DNA of 38,680 bases from Paraglaciecola mesophila KMM 241 (lineage in GTDB: Bacteria > Pseudomonadota > Gammaproteobacteria > Enterobacterales > Alteromonadaceae): positions 1 to 38,680 of the forward strand of contig NZ_BAEP01000025.1 in the NCBI RefSeq assembly GCF_000315015.1, read 5' to 3'. Positions 1 through 9,156 of this stretch are shown here, one piece after another. Every line of letters starts with the position of its first letter. Positions within the stretch are counted from its first letter, which is position 1. Under the pieces are notes generated by a model, which saw only the letters and a list, made by a program, of their open reading frames with translations, was not told where the DNA came from and searched no databases. The translations under genes and the position numbers were made by a program.

Positions 1-1
1 A

Positions 2-241
2 GTGGAACTTAATTTGGTTGAGCGACGCGCGCACCCTAGTGATAAGCGCTGCAAATGCCTGTGGTTTACTGAAGCAGGCAATGAGCAACTGCAAACGTTA
101 GAAGGGTTCGTGGGGAAAGTGCGCAGTGAGCTAACCGAAGGGATCACAGATGAAGAGCTTGATGGAATGTTTAACGTATTGAAAAAAATTGAAAGTAACG
201 CCTGTGCTTTGCTGGATAAGCCAACAGAGGGAGGAAACTAA
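2..241 (+). CDS. MarR-family transcriptional regulator, C-terminal part (5' end outside window)
   Basis: The reading frame is open to the left edge, so this is the C-terminal portion (about 79 residues) of a larger protein; the GTG at position 2 is not a convincing start. The residues LVERRAHPSDKR followed by a hydrophobic strand and TEAGNEQL match the wing and following helix of MarR winged-helix regulators, which usually read 'LVeR..dp.DrR...l.LT..G'. The stop lies 2 bp before the start of the HlyD-type gene. MarR, HlyD and a DUF2955/FUSC membrane protein in one operon is a familiar arrangement in which the regulator represses its own efflux genes in response to small aromatic or acidic compounds; the ligand here is unknown. 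Confidence 0.85.
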   Translation: MELNLVERRAHPSDKRCKCLWFTEAGNEQLQTLEGFVGKVRSELTEGITDEELDGMFNVLKKIESNACALLDKPTEGGN

Positions 242-243
242 CC

Positions 244-1308
244 ATGGCACCTGATCAAATGTTTAAGCGCTGGGTACATATTGCCCTCGCTGTGTTTGCT
301 TTATCGTTTGCATATTTTTTAGCGGCAGATTTATGGATGCCCGTTAGCACTCAGTCTAGGGTGTTGCACCCTGTGGTGAATATTTCGTCCAAGGTTAGCG
401 GCCAGGTTAGCAGTGTATTGGTTGAAAATAATCAGCAAGTCAAAGCGGGACAGGTGCTATTTAGTTTAGATAAGCGCCCCTACGAAATTGCGGTAGATAA
501 GGCTAAATTGGCAGTGGAAAGTGCCAGCCAAACTAACTTACAACTTGATGCGTCTATTGCGGCAGCCGAAGCGCAGGCTTTAGCATCAAAGGCTGACGTC
601 GACGAGCTAAAACTGGAAGTGGAGCGTGTGGAAAGTTTAATTAAGTCCAATACGGTTTCACGTCAGTTATACGATCAAACTAAGGCCAACTATCGTGCGG
701 CTCTGGCTCAAGTTGAGGCTGCCCAGGCTGACGTCGTTAAGTATCGCGCTCAACGCGGTAAAGATGGCAATGACAACTTGCTGCTCCGCCAAGCCGAAAA
801 TACGCGGCAAAATGCTGAACTGCAGCTGAATTACGCCGATGTGCGCTCACAAGTAACAGGGCGGGTGACAAACCTACAGTTGCAACCTGGGAATTACGCT
901 CAAGCTGGCTCAAGTGTTGCGGCGGTCGTGGTCGAAAAAGGTGACATTGTTGCTGATTTTCGAGAAAAATCGTTAAGTCATGTGCAAATTGGCGATCTCG
1001 CATCCATTGTATTTGATGCTCACCCTGGGCATGTTTTTGACGGTCAAGTGTCAGCTATTGATGCTGGGGTAAAAGACGGTCAGATAAGTGCTGATGGTTC
1101 ATTGGCTAACCCTGAAAACTCAGATCGTTGGGTACGTGACGCCCAGTATATGCGCACGCATATTACGTTACTTGAAGCGCCTGATCTGCTTAAGTCATTG
1201 CCCTCTGGAGCGCGGGCGACTGTGCAGCTGCATCCCGTGGGTGGCTTAGCCAGTTGGTTGGGATCAGTGCAAGCTCACGTGATCAGCATCATTCACTACA
1301 TATACTAG
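244..1308 (+). CDS. HlyD-family periplasmic adaptor (membrane fusion) protein
   Basis: A 354-residue EmrA/AaeA/YibH-like adaptor. One N-terminal membrane segment (about residues 11-30) anchors it in the inner membrane. A first half of a biotinyl-lipoyl hairpin follows (about 43-80, VSGQVSSVLVENNQQVKAGQ), then an Ala/Gln/Glu-rich helical hairpin (about 85-200), the second lipoyl half (YADVRSQVTGRVTNL) and a beta-barrel region. Such proteins bridge an inner-membrane transporter to the outer membrane. The start has a good Shine-Dalgarno (GAGGAAAC). It lies 2 bp after the MarR stop and 9 bp before the DUF2955 gene, so the three are probably co-transcribed. The transported compound cannot be read from sequence. 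Confidence 0.9.
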   Translation: MAPDQMFKRWVHIALAVFALSFAYFLAADLWMPVSTQSRVLHPVVNISSKVSGQVSSVLVENNQQVKAGQVLFSLDKRPYEIAVDKAKLAVESASQTNLQLDASIAAAEAQALASKADVDELKLEVERVESLIKSNTVSRQLYDQTKANYRAALAQVEAAQADVVKYRAQRGKDGNDNLLLRQAENTRQNAELQLNYADVRSQVTGRVTNLQLQPGNYAQAGSSVAAVVVEKGDIVADFREKSLSHVQIGDLASIVFDAHPGHVFDGQVSAIDAGVKDGQISADGSLANPENSDRWVRDAQYMRTHITLLEAPDLLKSLPSGARATVQLHPVGGLASWLGSVQAHVISIIHYIY

Positions 1309-1317
1309 GTTGAGCTG

Positions 1318-2409
1318 ATGTCAAAATCGTTGCTAAGATTACCGTTTATTCGCAAAGGGAGCGTCAGTAGGCCAGCGCACCGGGCGTTGACAGCCAACGA
1401 AGTGCGCCAGTGTTTGCGAGTGGCCTTTGGCGCGACACTTGGCTTTACCGTCAGCAAAATAATGGGCTGGAATTACGGTACTTTTTTTACGGTGTATCCC
1501 ATGCTGCTACTGGGTTTAGTACCGATTTTAAACAGTCACATTATTCGCCAGTTTCTGGCTAATGCGGCTCTGGTCACTACCTTTGTATTCGTGGTGCAAG
1601 GGATGTTTGGCGATCAACCTATTCCCATGACGATTGCGGTTGTGATGATCTTCGCCTTTATGTTTCGGTGCATGTCTAACGGGGCTAATTTTTTGTTCGG
1701 CGCTGTGGGAATGGTGGGTTTATCAATGCAGCTACATTTTGCCAGTTACAGCAGCGCATCAGTGAGTGATTTGGTGATGTCGAATGTGGCGGCCACAGTG
1801 CTCACTGTATTCGTCGCCATGTTCATGCATTTACTGATCCCTGATATAGAGGCCAGGCCAAAGCCCCCAGTGATAAACAAACCTGACAGCAACCGCCGAC
1901 ATGAGGTGATTTTAGCCACTACCGTGGCGACGTTATCCTTCATCGTGTTTCAGGTGCTCGATTTACAAGGTTCGCTCTCGGCTCAGGTGTCATCTGTGTT
2001 GATTCTGTTCCCGCTAAATTGGCATGGGGCAGGTCGCGCAGCGGTCAATCGCGCCATAGGTACATTGGTGGGCTGTAATATCGGTTTGGCTTGGCAGTTT
2101 ATTTTGCTGGATAACAGTGGGATCTTATGGTTTGTGAGTATCGCCCTGTGGATCAGTGTGATGCTGTTCGCTCGCTATCATATGCTAGAAGGCGGCGGCT
2201 CGGGTGCTGGCTTTGGGGCGATGACGACCATGGGGATACTGTTCGGCCAGTATCTATCGCCTCAACAAGACCTTGTATACAATGCCCTTTATCGTTTTAC
2301 CTCTGTTACCGTGTCAGTCGCTTTAACGCTTTTGGCTGTTTATGGCATGCATAGGTTACTAAATAAATTTGCCAATACGCGCTTTATTCTCGATAGCGGG
2401 TCGACTTAA
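1318..2409 (+). CDS. DUF2955 / FUSC-like inner-membrane protein
   Basis: A 363-residue polytopic protein with two blocks of hydrophobic segments (about residues 45-180 and 195-350) separated by a short polar linker (EARPKPPVINKPDSNRR). This internal two-block design and the position directly after an HlyD adaptor fit the DUF2955 family, which is related to fusaric-acid-resistance/AaeB-type exporters, although it is shorter than AaeB and lacks a large cytoplasmic domain. It probably forms the inner-membrane part of an efflux pair with the preceding protein. The start is preceded by AGGTTGAG. The family assignment is from recognition of architecture and context; the substrate is unknown. Confidence 0.8.
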   Translation: MSKSLLRLPFIRKGSVSRPAHRALTANEVRQCLRVAFGATLGFTVSKIMGWNYGTFFTVYPMLLLGLVPILNSHIIRQFLANAALVTTFVFVVQGMFGDQPIPMTIAVVMIFAFMFRCMSNGANFLFGAVGMVGLSMQLHFASYSSASVSDLVMSNVAATVLTVFVAMFMHLLIPDIEARPKPPVINKPDSNRRHEVILATTVATLSFIVFQVLDLQGSLSAQVSSVLILFPLNWHGAGRAAVNRAIGTLVGCNIGLAWQFILLDNSGILWFVSIALWISVMLFARYHMLEGGGSGAGFGAMTTMGILFGQYLSPQQDLVYNALYRFTSVTVSVALTLLAVYGMHRLLNKFANTRFILDSGST

Positions 2410-2434
2410 GTAACATGAGTAGTAAAAAACCAGC

Positions 2435-2465
2435 AAAAAAAAGAGACCCTAGGGTCTCTTTTTTA
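2435..2465. terminator. Bidirectional intrinsic terminator between DUF2955 gene and pgi
   Basis: A perfect 20-bp palindrome (2441-2460, arms AAGAGACCCT / AGGGTCTCTT) is flanked by an A-run on the left and a T-run on the right. It therefore works as a rho-independent terminator in both directions, ending the efflux operon on plus and pgi on minus. Confidence 0.85.
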
Positions 2466-2485
2466 GTGCTACTTGCAAATACGCA

Positions 2486-4129
2486 TTAGCTATTGGCTTG
2501 CCTAAAGCGTGCAATCAAGGCGTTCGTTGAGCTATCAAAACTGAGGGCTGCATCAGTGTTAACAATTTTATCTAACACTTGGTTGCCCAGTTCTTTGCCT
2601 AACTCAACTCCCCATTGGTCAAAGGAGTTAACCCCCCATATTGCCCCTTGCACAAATACCTTGTGCTCGTACATGGCCACAAGAGAGCCCAAGGTTTTCG
2701 GGTCCATTTGTTCAAACAACAACGTATTGCTTGGTTTGTTACCTGGCATGGTTTTATGGGTCGCTAATTTAACCTGCTCGGCCTCATCAAGGCCTTTTCC
2801 TTCAAGGTCTGCATAACACTCATCAAAGGTTTTGCCCTGCATCAAGGCTTGGGTTTGACCAAAGCAGTTTGATGCCAGCATGGCGTGATGGGTGTTGTCT
2901 TGTTTTGGCACATTTAATGGCAACATAAAATCCGCAGGGATCAACAAGGTCCCTTGGTGAATAAGCTGGTGGAATGAGTGCTGGCCATTCGTCCCTTCGC
3001 TGCCCCAAATAATTGGGCCTGTGGCATAATCTACCGCTGCAGTGTCACCACTGATATTCTTACCGTTACTTTCCATATCTAACTGCTGCACGTACGCAGG
3101 GAAACCACGTAAATAGTGGTAATAAGGTAAAAGCACATGACTTTGGGCACCAAAGAAATTGATATACCACACGCCTAACAGCGCGGTCAGCATGGGTAAG
3201 TTTTGCTCTGCAGGGGCGGTTTTGAAATGTTCATCCATTTCAAAGGCACCTTCAAGCAATTGGCGGTAATTGTCATACCCTAGGGTTAGGGCAATCGGTA
3301 AGCCGATAGCTGACCAAAGAGAATAGCGCCCGCCAACCCAGTCCCACATAGGGAATATATTGTCTTCAGCCATACCAAAGTCAGTGGCTGCTTTTATATT
3401 AGAAGACACGGCGATAAAATGTTTGGCGATATCTTGCTGGGTGCCGCCAGCGTTTAAGAACCAGTCTTTAGCCGTTAGGGTATTTTGCAAGGTTTCTTGG
3501 GTGGTGAAAGACTTAGATGACATCACGACCAAGGTTTCTTCGTGATCTAGGCTCGCGAGCACATCTTGAATATGGCAACCATCTACGTTAGCCACAAAAT
3601 GCACTTTAACTCCATCAAACCAATAAGGTTTGAGGGCTTCAGACATAATTTTAGGGCCTAAGAACGAACCGCCAATTCCTATGCTTACGATCTGTTTTAG
3701 GGCTTTGCCTGTGTAACCTTTGCGCTCGCCGCTGTGAATGCTGGCAACAAAATTTTTGATTTTGTCTTGGCAAGCAAGTACTTCAGGCATGACATCTTGA
3801 CCATCAACATAAACCGGCTCACCTGAGAAGTTACGCAATGCCGTATGTAAAACAGCGCGCTTTTCAGTGTGGTTAATGATATCGCCTTTGAACATCGCGT
3901 CGCGTTTCTGCGAGACTTGGCTTTCATCGGCCAAAGCGAATAGGGCTTTTAGTACATCATCAGTGATCAGGTTTTTAGAAAAATCTAACTCAATCCCGCA
4001 AGCTGTTTGTTGATATTTACTGGCACGAGAGGTATCGCTGGCGAACCAGTCGCGCATGTGTTGCTGTTTAACATCTTCAGCTAATGAGGCAAGCGTCTGC
4101 CAAGTAGGGGTGTCAGTCAGCGCAGTCAT
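2486..4129 (-). CDS. pgi: Glucose-6-phosphate isomerase
   Basis: Interconverts glucose 6-phosphate and fructose 6-phosphate in the cytosol. At 547 residues it matches the proteobacterial enzyme length. Visible family marks: the phosphate-binding [13 protein letters not shown] (about 147-159), signature 1 [14 protein letters not shown] (263-276), the catalytic glutamate in [10 protein letters not shown] (E353), the histidine in NGQHSFHQ (H384), and signature 2 [18 protein letters not shown] near the C-terminus with the catalytic lysine. The start is ATG behind AAAGGAGT. It lies 81 bp downstream of tal in the same direction, so the two sugar-phosphate genes may be partly co-transcribed through a weak terminator. 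Confidence 0.97.
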   Translation of the reverse strand: MTALTDTPTWQTLASLAEDVKQQHMRDWFASDTSRASKYQQTACGIELDFSKNLITDDVLKALFALADESQVSQKRDAMFKGDIINHTEKRAVLHTALRNFSGEPVYVDGQDVMPEVLACQDKIKNFVASIHSGERKGYTGKALKQIVSIGIGGSFLGPKIMSEALKPYWFDGVKVHFVANVDGCHIQDVLASLDHEETLVVMSSKSFTTQETLQNTLTAKDWFLNAGGTQQDIAKHFIAVSSNIKAATDFGMAEDNIFPMWDWVGGRYSLWSAIGLPIALTLGYDNYRQLLEGAFEMDEHFKTAPAEQNLPMLTALLGVWYINFFGAQSHVLLPYYHYLRGFPAYVQQLDMESNGKNISGDTAAVDYATGPIIWGSEGTNGQHSFHQLIHQGTLLIPADFMLPLNVPKQDNTHHAMLASNCFGQTQALMQGKTFDECYADLEGKGLDEAEQVKLATHKTMPGNKPSNTLLFEQMDPKTLGSLVAMYEHKVFVQGAIWGVNSFDQWGVELGKELGNQVLDKIVNTDAALSFDSSTNALIARFRQANS

Positions 4130-4164
4130 GCAGGACTCCTTTGGGTGTTAATTTGATTTTATAA

Positions 4165-4197
4165 GGTAAAAAAAAGCGCCTAAAAAGACGCTCTTTT
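4165..4197 (-). terminator. Weak intrinsic terminator between tal and pgi
   Basis: Read on the minus strand, GAGCGTC and GGCGCTT can pair around a TTTTTA loop (one G-T pair) and are followed by an unbroken run of T. The stem is only 6-7 bp, so partial read-through from tal into pgi is likely. Confidence 0.6.
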
Positions 4198-4210
4198 GAT
4201 GTTGCTTTTA

Positions 4211-5164
4211 TTACACGTAGCTTTTAAGTAGCGTTTCAAGTTTCACTTGGTCTGCCGCAAAGTTACGAATACCTTCAGACAATTTCTCGGTTGCCATGGC
4301 ATCTTGGTTCATTTCCCAGCGGAATGCTGCTTCATCAAGTGGTGTACCAGGCGCCGTTGTTGCACCAGTGTCTTTCAGCTTCACTTCAAGAGGGGCATCG
4401 CTGTTGGATAACTCTTCCAACAACCCAGGACTAATGGTTAGGCGGTCACAGCCAGCAAGTTCGGTGATTTCACCGATGTTACGGAAGCTTGCGCCCATTA
4501 CGACAGTCTTGTAGCCGTGCTCTTTATAGTAATTGTAGATCTGAGTCACTGATTGCACACCAGGATCTTCACTGGCTGCATATTCTGTTTTACCGGTTTT
4601 GGCTTTGTACCAATCAAGAATACGGCCAACGAAAGGTGAAATTAGGTAAGCACCGGCTTCAGCACAGGCTTGGGCTTGAGCGAAACTAAACAACAAAGTT
4701 AGGTTACAATTGATGCCTTCTTTTTCAAGGTGTTCCGCGGCTTTGATACCTTCCCATGTTGATGCTAATTTTATCAAGATGCGGCTTTTATCTATGCCTG
4801 CTTCTTTATATAAAGCGATAAGCTTGTGCGCTTTTTCGATGCTGGCTTGAGTGTCAAACGATAAACGGGCATCTACTTCTGTAGAAATACGGCCAGGAAC
4901 GATATTCACAATATCAGTGCCTATGGTCACTGCTAGCTTGTCACCAGCATCAATGATTTGCTGGTCAGCGTCATCAGATTGTTCTTTTGCCCAAGCAACC
5001 GCATTTTCAAGATGTGAGCGATATTGCTCCATCTCAGCCGCTTTAAGCAACAATGAAGGGTTGGTTGTCGCATCAACAGGTTGATACTTTTTGATCGCTT
5101 CTATGTCGCCAGTATCGGCAACAACAGTGGTGATATCGCGTAGTGCTTGTAATTGATTGGACAT
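4211..5164 (-). CDS. tal: Transaldolase
   Basis: Non-oxidative pentose phosphate pathway enzyme that moves a dihydroxyacetone unit from sedoheptulose 7-phosphate to glyceraldehyde 3-phosphate. The length of 317 residues equals E. coli TalB. The catalytic aspartate lies in VVADTGD (D17), signature 1 is [13 protein letters not shown] (about 31-43), and the Schiff-base lysine is K132 in [12 protein letters not shown]; all positions agree with TalB. It is the upstream gene of a tal-pgi pair. Its promoter carries a palindrome that could be a repressor site (see separate entries). Confidence 0.97.
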   Translation of the reverse strand: MSNQLQALRDITTVVADTGDIEAIKKYQPVDATTNPSLLLKAAEMEQYRSHLENAVAWAKEQSDDADQQIIDAGDKLAVTIGTDIVNIVPGRISTEVDARLSFDTQASIEKAHKLIALYKEAGIDKSRILIKLASTWEGIKAAEHLEKEGINCNLTLLFSFAQAQACAEAGAYLISPFVGRILDWYKAKTGKTEYAASEDPGVQSVTQIYNYYKEHGYKTVVMGASFRNIGEITELAGCDRLTISPGLLEELSNSDAPLEVKLKDTGATTAPGTPLDEAAFRWEMNQDAMATEKLSEGIRNFAADQVKLETLLKSYV

Positions 5165-5182
5165 GCTAACCTCGAATTCATT

Positions 5183-5202
5183 ATGTTGTAAAATTACAAC
5201 AT
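5183..5202. promoter_or_regulatory. Perfect palindrome in tal promoter, candidate operator
   Basis: ATGTTGTAA and its exact reverse complement TTACAACAT are separated by two bases. The right arm overlaps the proposed -10 of tal, so bound protein would block transcription start. The TGTAA...TTACA half-sites resemble those of HexR, a repressor of central carbon genes in gammaproteobacteria, but the spacing is shorter than the usual HexR site, so the identity of the regulator is only a guess. Confidence 0.5.
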
Positions 5203-5230
5203 TTTAATCAACAAATGTATATGTTCTCAA
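5201..5230 (-). promoter_or_regulatory. Candidate sigma-70 promoter of tal
   Basis: On the minus strand TTGAGA (5225-5230) and TAAAAT (5201-5206) are separated by 18 bases, and the ATG of tal follows 36 bases after the -10. The palindrome at 5183-5202 begins at the end of the -10. Confidence 0.5.
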
Positions 5231-5244
5231 ATTTCCTAAGTTAA

Positions 5245-5268
5245 TAGTGGGGCGTGATCGCGCCACTA
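5245..5268. repeat. GC-rich imperfect inverted repeat between tal and macrodomain gene
   Basis: TAGTGGGGCG and CGCGCCACTA pair with a single mismatch around a TGAT loop. No T-run follows on either side, so it is not an ordinary terminator. It lies in the divergent region upstream of the tal promoter. Confidence 0.35.
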
Positions 5269-5390
5269 TCAATACTGCCAGCGAATTAAATCTTTATGAC
5301 AGTATGGGCAGAATAACTAAGATCAGGTGAAAACAAACAGGTAGCATAGAATATAACCCTTGGCCTGCATACGCGAGTAAAACACCGATA

Positions 5391-5882
5391 ATGTCAGCAA
5401 AAATAACTCTATTACAAGAAGACATAAACCAACTTCCCGTGGATGCCCTAGTGCACTGCCAATATTCACAGGAGGATTTTCTTTGCCAATATAATCATGA
5501 GCAAGATGAGCTAGGACAAGGAGAAATCGTCAAGATTACTCGACCGGCTGATGCGCCGTGGGTTGCCGATAATATGTTGTCGCTGAAAGCCAATTGGGGT
5601 TCAGCCATTTCTCAAGAAAGAGCATCGCTTATTGCATCAGCGTATCGCCACGTACTTGAGTTTGCTGATGCTTCAGACATTAGAAGTGTGGCGTTCAATG
5701 TATTAGGCGCTGAGGGTGAAATCGATGACGCGACCCTAGCGCAGTTATGTGAGCTGGCCGTAAGGCGAGTCAGTGAAGCATCGATTATCTACGACAACCT
5801 TAGAAAAATCATAGTGTGCGCGCGCAATGAGCAAGAATATCGATTTTTAGTCAGTGCGTTACAAACCTTGCAACTGCATTAA
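5391..5882 (+). CDS. Degenerate macrodomain-like protein
   Basis: A 163-residue protein that can be aligned by eye along almost its whole length to YmdB-type macrodomains: ITLLQEDINQLPVDALV (5-21) matches the first strand and loop 'QGDITKLAVDVIV', LGQGEIVKI (41-49) matches the 'tGha..t' strand, and the C-terminal half (SAYRHVLEFADASDIRSVAF, then LAVRRVSEA and KIIVCARNEQEYRFLVSAL) matches the second ribose-binding half. The diagnostic NAAN motif is replaced by HCQY (22-25), and the glycine-rich STGVYG loop by NVLGAEGE (103-110). ADP-ribose hydrolysis is therefore unlikely; binding of some other nucleotide or loss of ligand binding is inferred. It is divergent from tal. The ATG has only a weak ribosome-binding site. 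Confidence 0.65.
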   Translation: MSAKITLLQEDINQLPVDALVHCQYSQEDFLCQYNHEQDELGQGEIVKITRPADAPWVADNMLSLKANWGSAISQERASLIASAYRHVLEFADASDIRSVAFNVLGAEGEIDDATLAQLCELAVRRVSEASIIYDNLRKIIVCARNEQEYRFLVSALQTLQLH

Positions 5883-5885
5883 CCT

Positions 5886-5947
5886 GGGTAGCGGCCAATC
5901 GCTCGTTCTTCTTGTTGGGTAGCGGCCAATCGCTCGTTCTTCTTGTT
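5886..5947. repeat. Tandem duplication, 2 x 31 bp
   Basis: Two identical 31-bp units (5886-5916 and 5917-5947), each starting GGGTAGCGGCC and ending TTCTTCTTGTT, lie 3 bp after the stop of the macrodomain gene. Each unit contains a short inverted repeat (AGCG...CGCT). A third unit begins (GGGT) but then diverges. Function unknown. Confidence 0.9.
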
Positions 5948-6037
5948 GGGTGCCGTGCCCAAGCATTTTCATAGCACCGAAGTAACCGTCTCATTCAATA
6001 ATAGAATTTTACAATCAAACTCATCTATTTTAATCGT

Positions 6038-6065
6038 TTGTACCTAGCGTCGCTGTTGGTATCAT
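6038..6065 (+). promoter_or_regulatory. Candidate yaaA promoter
   Basis: TTGTAC and TATCAT are separated by 16 bases and lie about 30 bp upstream of the yaaA start, which is preceded by the Shine-Dalgarno AAGGAA. The match to consensus is moderate. Confidence 0.35.
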
Positions 6066-6086
6066 AAGCTATCTGATTAAGAGTAA

Positions 6087-6869
<783 letters not shown>

Positions 6870-6973
6870 AGTTAGCAAATTGAGGTGAATCGCTAGTAGC
6901 TATAGCTGAATGACCAATACTGCTAGTGTTTTCATTTTTTGTTGTGTGAGAGCAACTTAGGTTTCTTTGAACC

Positions 6974-7741
6974 TTAGCTTTCACTAAGTGAGTTTTCACG
7001 AGGTAGGTTTTCTCGGCGCAGGTTTTCGAATAGTGATGGCTCCCACGGGCGCATGGCCATCAGTAAGCCAAAATGCTGGCGTTTACTCAATGGCAAACTG
7101 GCATCTTCTTGGTTTAGTACCGCAGCCTCTTTGGTTAGTTGATTGAGTTTTCGCTGGATAATATCCACTGAGGTCTGTGAGTAGCGCCCACGCAGGTAAA
7201 AACGAAAAGTCCATGGTTCCTCCTTCTTAGGCGCCATAAATTTCACCATGACCTCACGCTCCATAAACCGCTCTAACGGCCCGCCGGGTATCCATCTAAA
7301 ATCTTGTGCGATAAGGGATTTGTAGTGATTGTTAGGCAGTAAATCGATAATTTTAATGCGGTCTAACTTAGCTAATAACTGTACACACTCATGAGTGTCG
7401 ATAGCGTAATGCCCAACAATTTCATCAAAAGTCCAGGCATCGCGCACGCACACGGCAACCAGTAACAATTTAGTGTCAGCCAGTAATTCATTTTCTTGTT
7501 CTTCGGTGAGCTGAGTCAGTTGCTGGGTTTGCTTTTGGGCGATGATGAATAAATCAGATAGGCTCATCTGCAAAATCTCACAAACTTGCTCTAAGCGATC
7601 CAATGCAAAGCTGTTCGTTGAGAAGATGCGTTTTACGTTTGCTTCACTCATGTTGAGCTTTTCAGCAATGTGCTTATAGGTTATCTGATGCTGACGTAGC
7701 AACTGCTTTAAGGTGTTGCTGATTTGACTAATCTGACTCAT
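6974..7741 (-). CDS. Cro/C1-type (XRE) helix-turn-helix regulator
   Basis: The frame extends upstream to 7804, but the start chosen is the ATG at 7741 because AAAGGGA lies just before it and the protein then begins MSQISQISNTL, giving 255 residues. Residues about 6-66 form a Cro/C1 fold (HIAEKLNMSEANVKRIFS as recognition helices, then LDRLEQVCEILQMSLSDLF). The remaining 190 residues contain a helical region and WIPGGPLERFMEREVMVKF, which I do not recognise as a named sensor domain. It is divergent from the two exported-protein genes at 7907-9156 and probably controls them from the shared 165-bp region. Confidence 0.8.
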   Translation of the reverse strand: MSQISQISNTLKQLLRQHQITYKHIAEKLNMSEANVKRIFSTNSFALDRLEQVCEILQMSLSDLFIIAQKQTQQLTQLTEEQENELLADTKLLLVAVCVRDAWTFDEIVGHYAIDTHECVQLLAKLDRIKIIDLLPNNHYKSLIAQDFRWIPGGPLERFMEREVMVKFMAPKKEEPWTFRFYLRGRYSQTSVDIIQRKLNQLTKEAAVLNQEDASLPLSKRQHFGLLMAMRPWEPSLFENLRRENLPRENSLSES

Positions 7742-7808
7742 AAATCCCTTTAGGTAGCGTATTAATATACTTTTGGTTGCGACTGAGTATACATAAACGG
7801 TCATTGTT

Positions 7809-7840
7809 TACACAGGTAATACTGGCGCTTAATCTGTGTA
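7809..7840. promoter_or_regulatory. Inverted repeat in divergent regulator/exported-protein region
   Basis: TACACAG (7809-7815) and CTGTGTA (7834-7840) are exact inverted copies with an 18-base spacer. The position between the Cro/C1 regulator and the gene at 7907 makes it a possible operator, but the arms are short. Confidence 0.3.
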
Positions 7841-7906
7841 TCGTCTCTTGGCAGCGCCATCAGGCGATAAATAATATCTACTGATAACAATGAAAAAGGA
7901 TTACCG

Positions 7907-8299
7907 ATGAAACTTATCAATACGCTACTTACCGCGACATTTATACTTGGCACCACTGTTATTGGCGCTACGCAGGCCAATGCTGCGGGCTCAGTGCAGC
8001 ATAGCGCTCAAGCGGGCAAGCATTCTGCGTTAGCGATAACAGAAGGCGTCGCATTCACAGCCAGTGTCGCTAGTGTCGCTGTGGCAGCGCCATTGATCGT
8101 TGCTGGTGGTGTAAGTTTGGTTACCGGCAGCGTTATTGTCGAAGCCACTGATAGCATCAAAAGTAGTCATAGCAGCCACAGCCATGCTCATAAAAATACG
8201 CAGGTTGCGCCATTAGTTATTAGTGACGCAACTGTCACCGTAGACCCTGCGCCAAACCAGGTCATCATTATTCAAAACAATAACACGCAAGGTCAATAA
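7907..8299 (+). CDS. Small exported protein with hydrophobic middle and His-rich stretch
   Basis: A 130-residue protein not recognised by name. A clear signal peptide (MKLINTLLTATFILG...ATQANA, cleavage near residue 26) is followed by a long weakly hydrophobic Ala/Val/Gly/Ser region (about 48-80), a Ser/His-rich segment (KSSHSSHSHAHK) and a hydrophobic tail ending in Asn/Gln. The middle could insert in a membrane or form a beta-rich or amyloid-like structure; the histidines could bind metal. Both are inference. The ATG follows AAAAAGGA. Its stop lies 2 bp before the DUF2145 gene, indicating a two-gene operon. Confidence 0.75.
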   Translation: MKLINTLLTATFILGTTVIGATQANAAGSVQHSAQAGKHSALAITEGVAFTASVASVAVAAPLIVAGGVSLVTGSVIVEATDSIKSSHSSHSHAHKNTQVAPLVISDATVTVDPAPNQVIIIQNNNTQGQ

Positions 8300-8301
8300 T
8301 A

Positions 8302-9156
8302 ATGACTATATCTTGTAAACAATCGCTTATAGCGTTAGTCCTTACATTAACTTTTTCTTTCACGGCGTCAGCGGGCAGCCAAGCGAATAAAGTGGCAATG
8401 CATGAACCTGAGCAGATCGTTCACTTTGCTAAAAATGTGGAGAAGTACGCGGCCAGCCAAGGGGCACGAGCATTTATTATCGCTAGAGTGGGCCGCCCGC
8501 AAAAAGATCTACCCAAAGGGATACGCTTCACCCATACGGCGGTGGCTTTATATTCAGATATCACCCTAGATGACGGTGAAATGGTCAAGGGCTACGCGAT
8601 TTATAACCTGTATCAAAAAAGCGGAGAGTTAGACAAAAGCCAGTTGGTCACTGATTACCCAGTAGATTTTTTTTGGGGCGCTAATCAGCTAAACGCGGGA
8701 GTGATTATTCCCACGCCTGATATGCAAACGCGTTTAATCGACATCATTACCACAGGTAAAAATGCGCAGCTGCATAATGAAAATTACTCGGTGATTGCTA
8801 ACCCCATGAACAGTCAATTGCAAAACTGCACCGAGCACACGCTGGACATGCTTAATGCCGCGATTTATCAAACGACAGATATTGATCAATTAAAAGCCAA
8901 TACCCAAACGTATTTTACGCCCCAGCGCGTGCATACCAGCCGTTTTAAGTTGATGTTTGGTGCAATGCTGCAAGATGACGTCACCACGAAAGATCATACT
9001 GGCAAAGTGGCCACCACCACCTTTAGATCCATTGCTCAGTACTTAGCTAAATATGATTTGGCCAGTCAGAGCGTTATTTTAGGCAGGGACGGACAAGTAG
9101 TAGAAGTCCTGTTTGGTTCGAAATTTGTGACCAGTGCAGCGAATTCATCAATATAA
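8302..9156 (+). CDS. DUF2145 family exported protein
   Basis: A 284-residue protein with a signal peptide (residues 1-24, ending TASAGS). RVGRPQKDLPKGIRFTHTAVALY (63-84), KGYAIYNLYQ (96-105) and NCTEHTLDML (175-184) agree with the DUF2145 family as I recall it. The order H78 (in FTHTAVALY) then C176 (in QNCTEH) resembles circularly permuted papain-like NlpC/P60 folds such as YiiX, so a periplasmic thiol hydrolase is possible; this is inference. It is translated directly after the small His-rich protein and faces a divergent Cro/C1 regulator. Confidence 0.75.
   Translation: MTISCKQSLIALVLTLTFSFTASAGSQANKVAMHEPEQIVHFAKNVEKYAASQGARAFIIARVGRPQKDLPKGIRFTHTAVALYSDITLDDGEMVKGYAIYNLYQKSGELDKSQLVTDYPVDFFWGANQLNAGVIIPTPDMQTRLIDIITTGKNAQLHNENYSVIANPMNSQLQNCTEHTLDMLNAAIYQTTDIDQLKANTQTYFTPQRVHTSRFKLMFGAMLQDDVTTKDHTGKVATTTFRSIAQYLAKYDLASQSVILGRDGQVVEVLFGSKFVTSAANSSI

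Noticed and set aside
5886-5947. CRISPR-like repeat
   Set aside because: Only two adjacent copies without spacers, so a simple tandem duplication.
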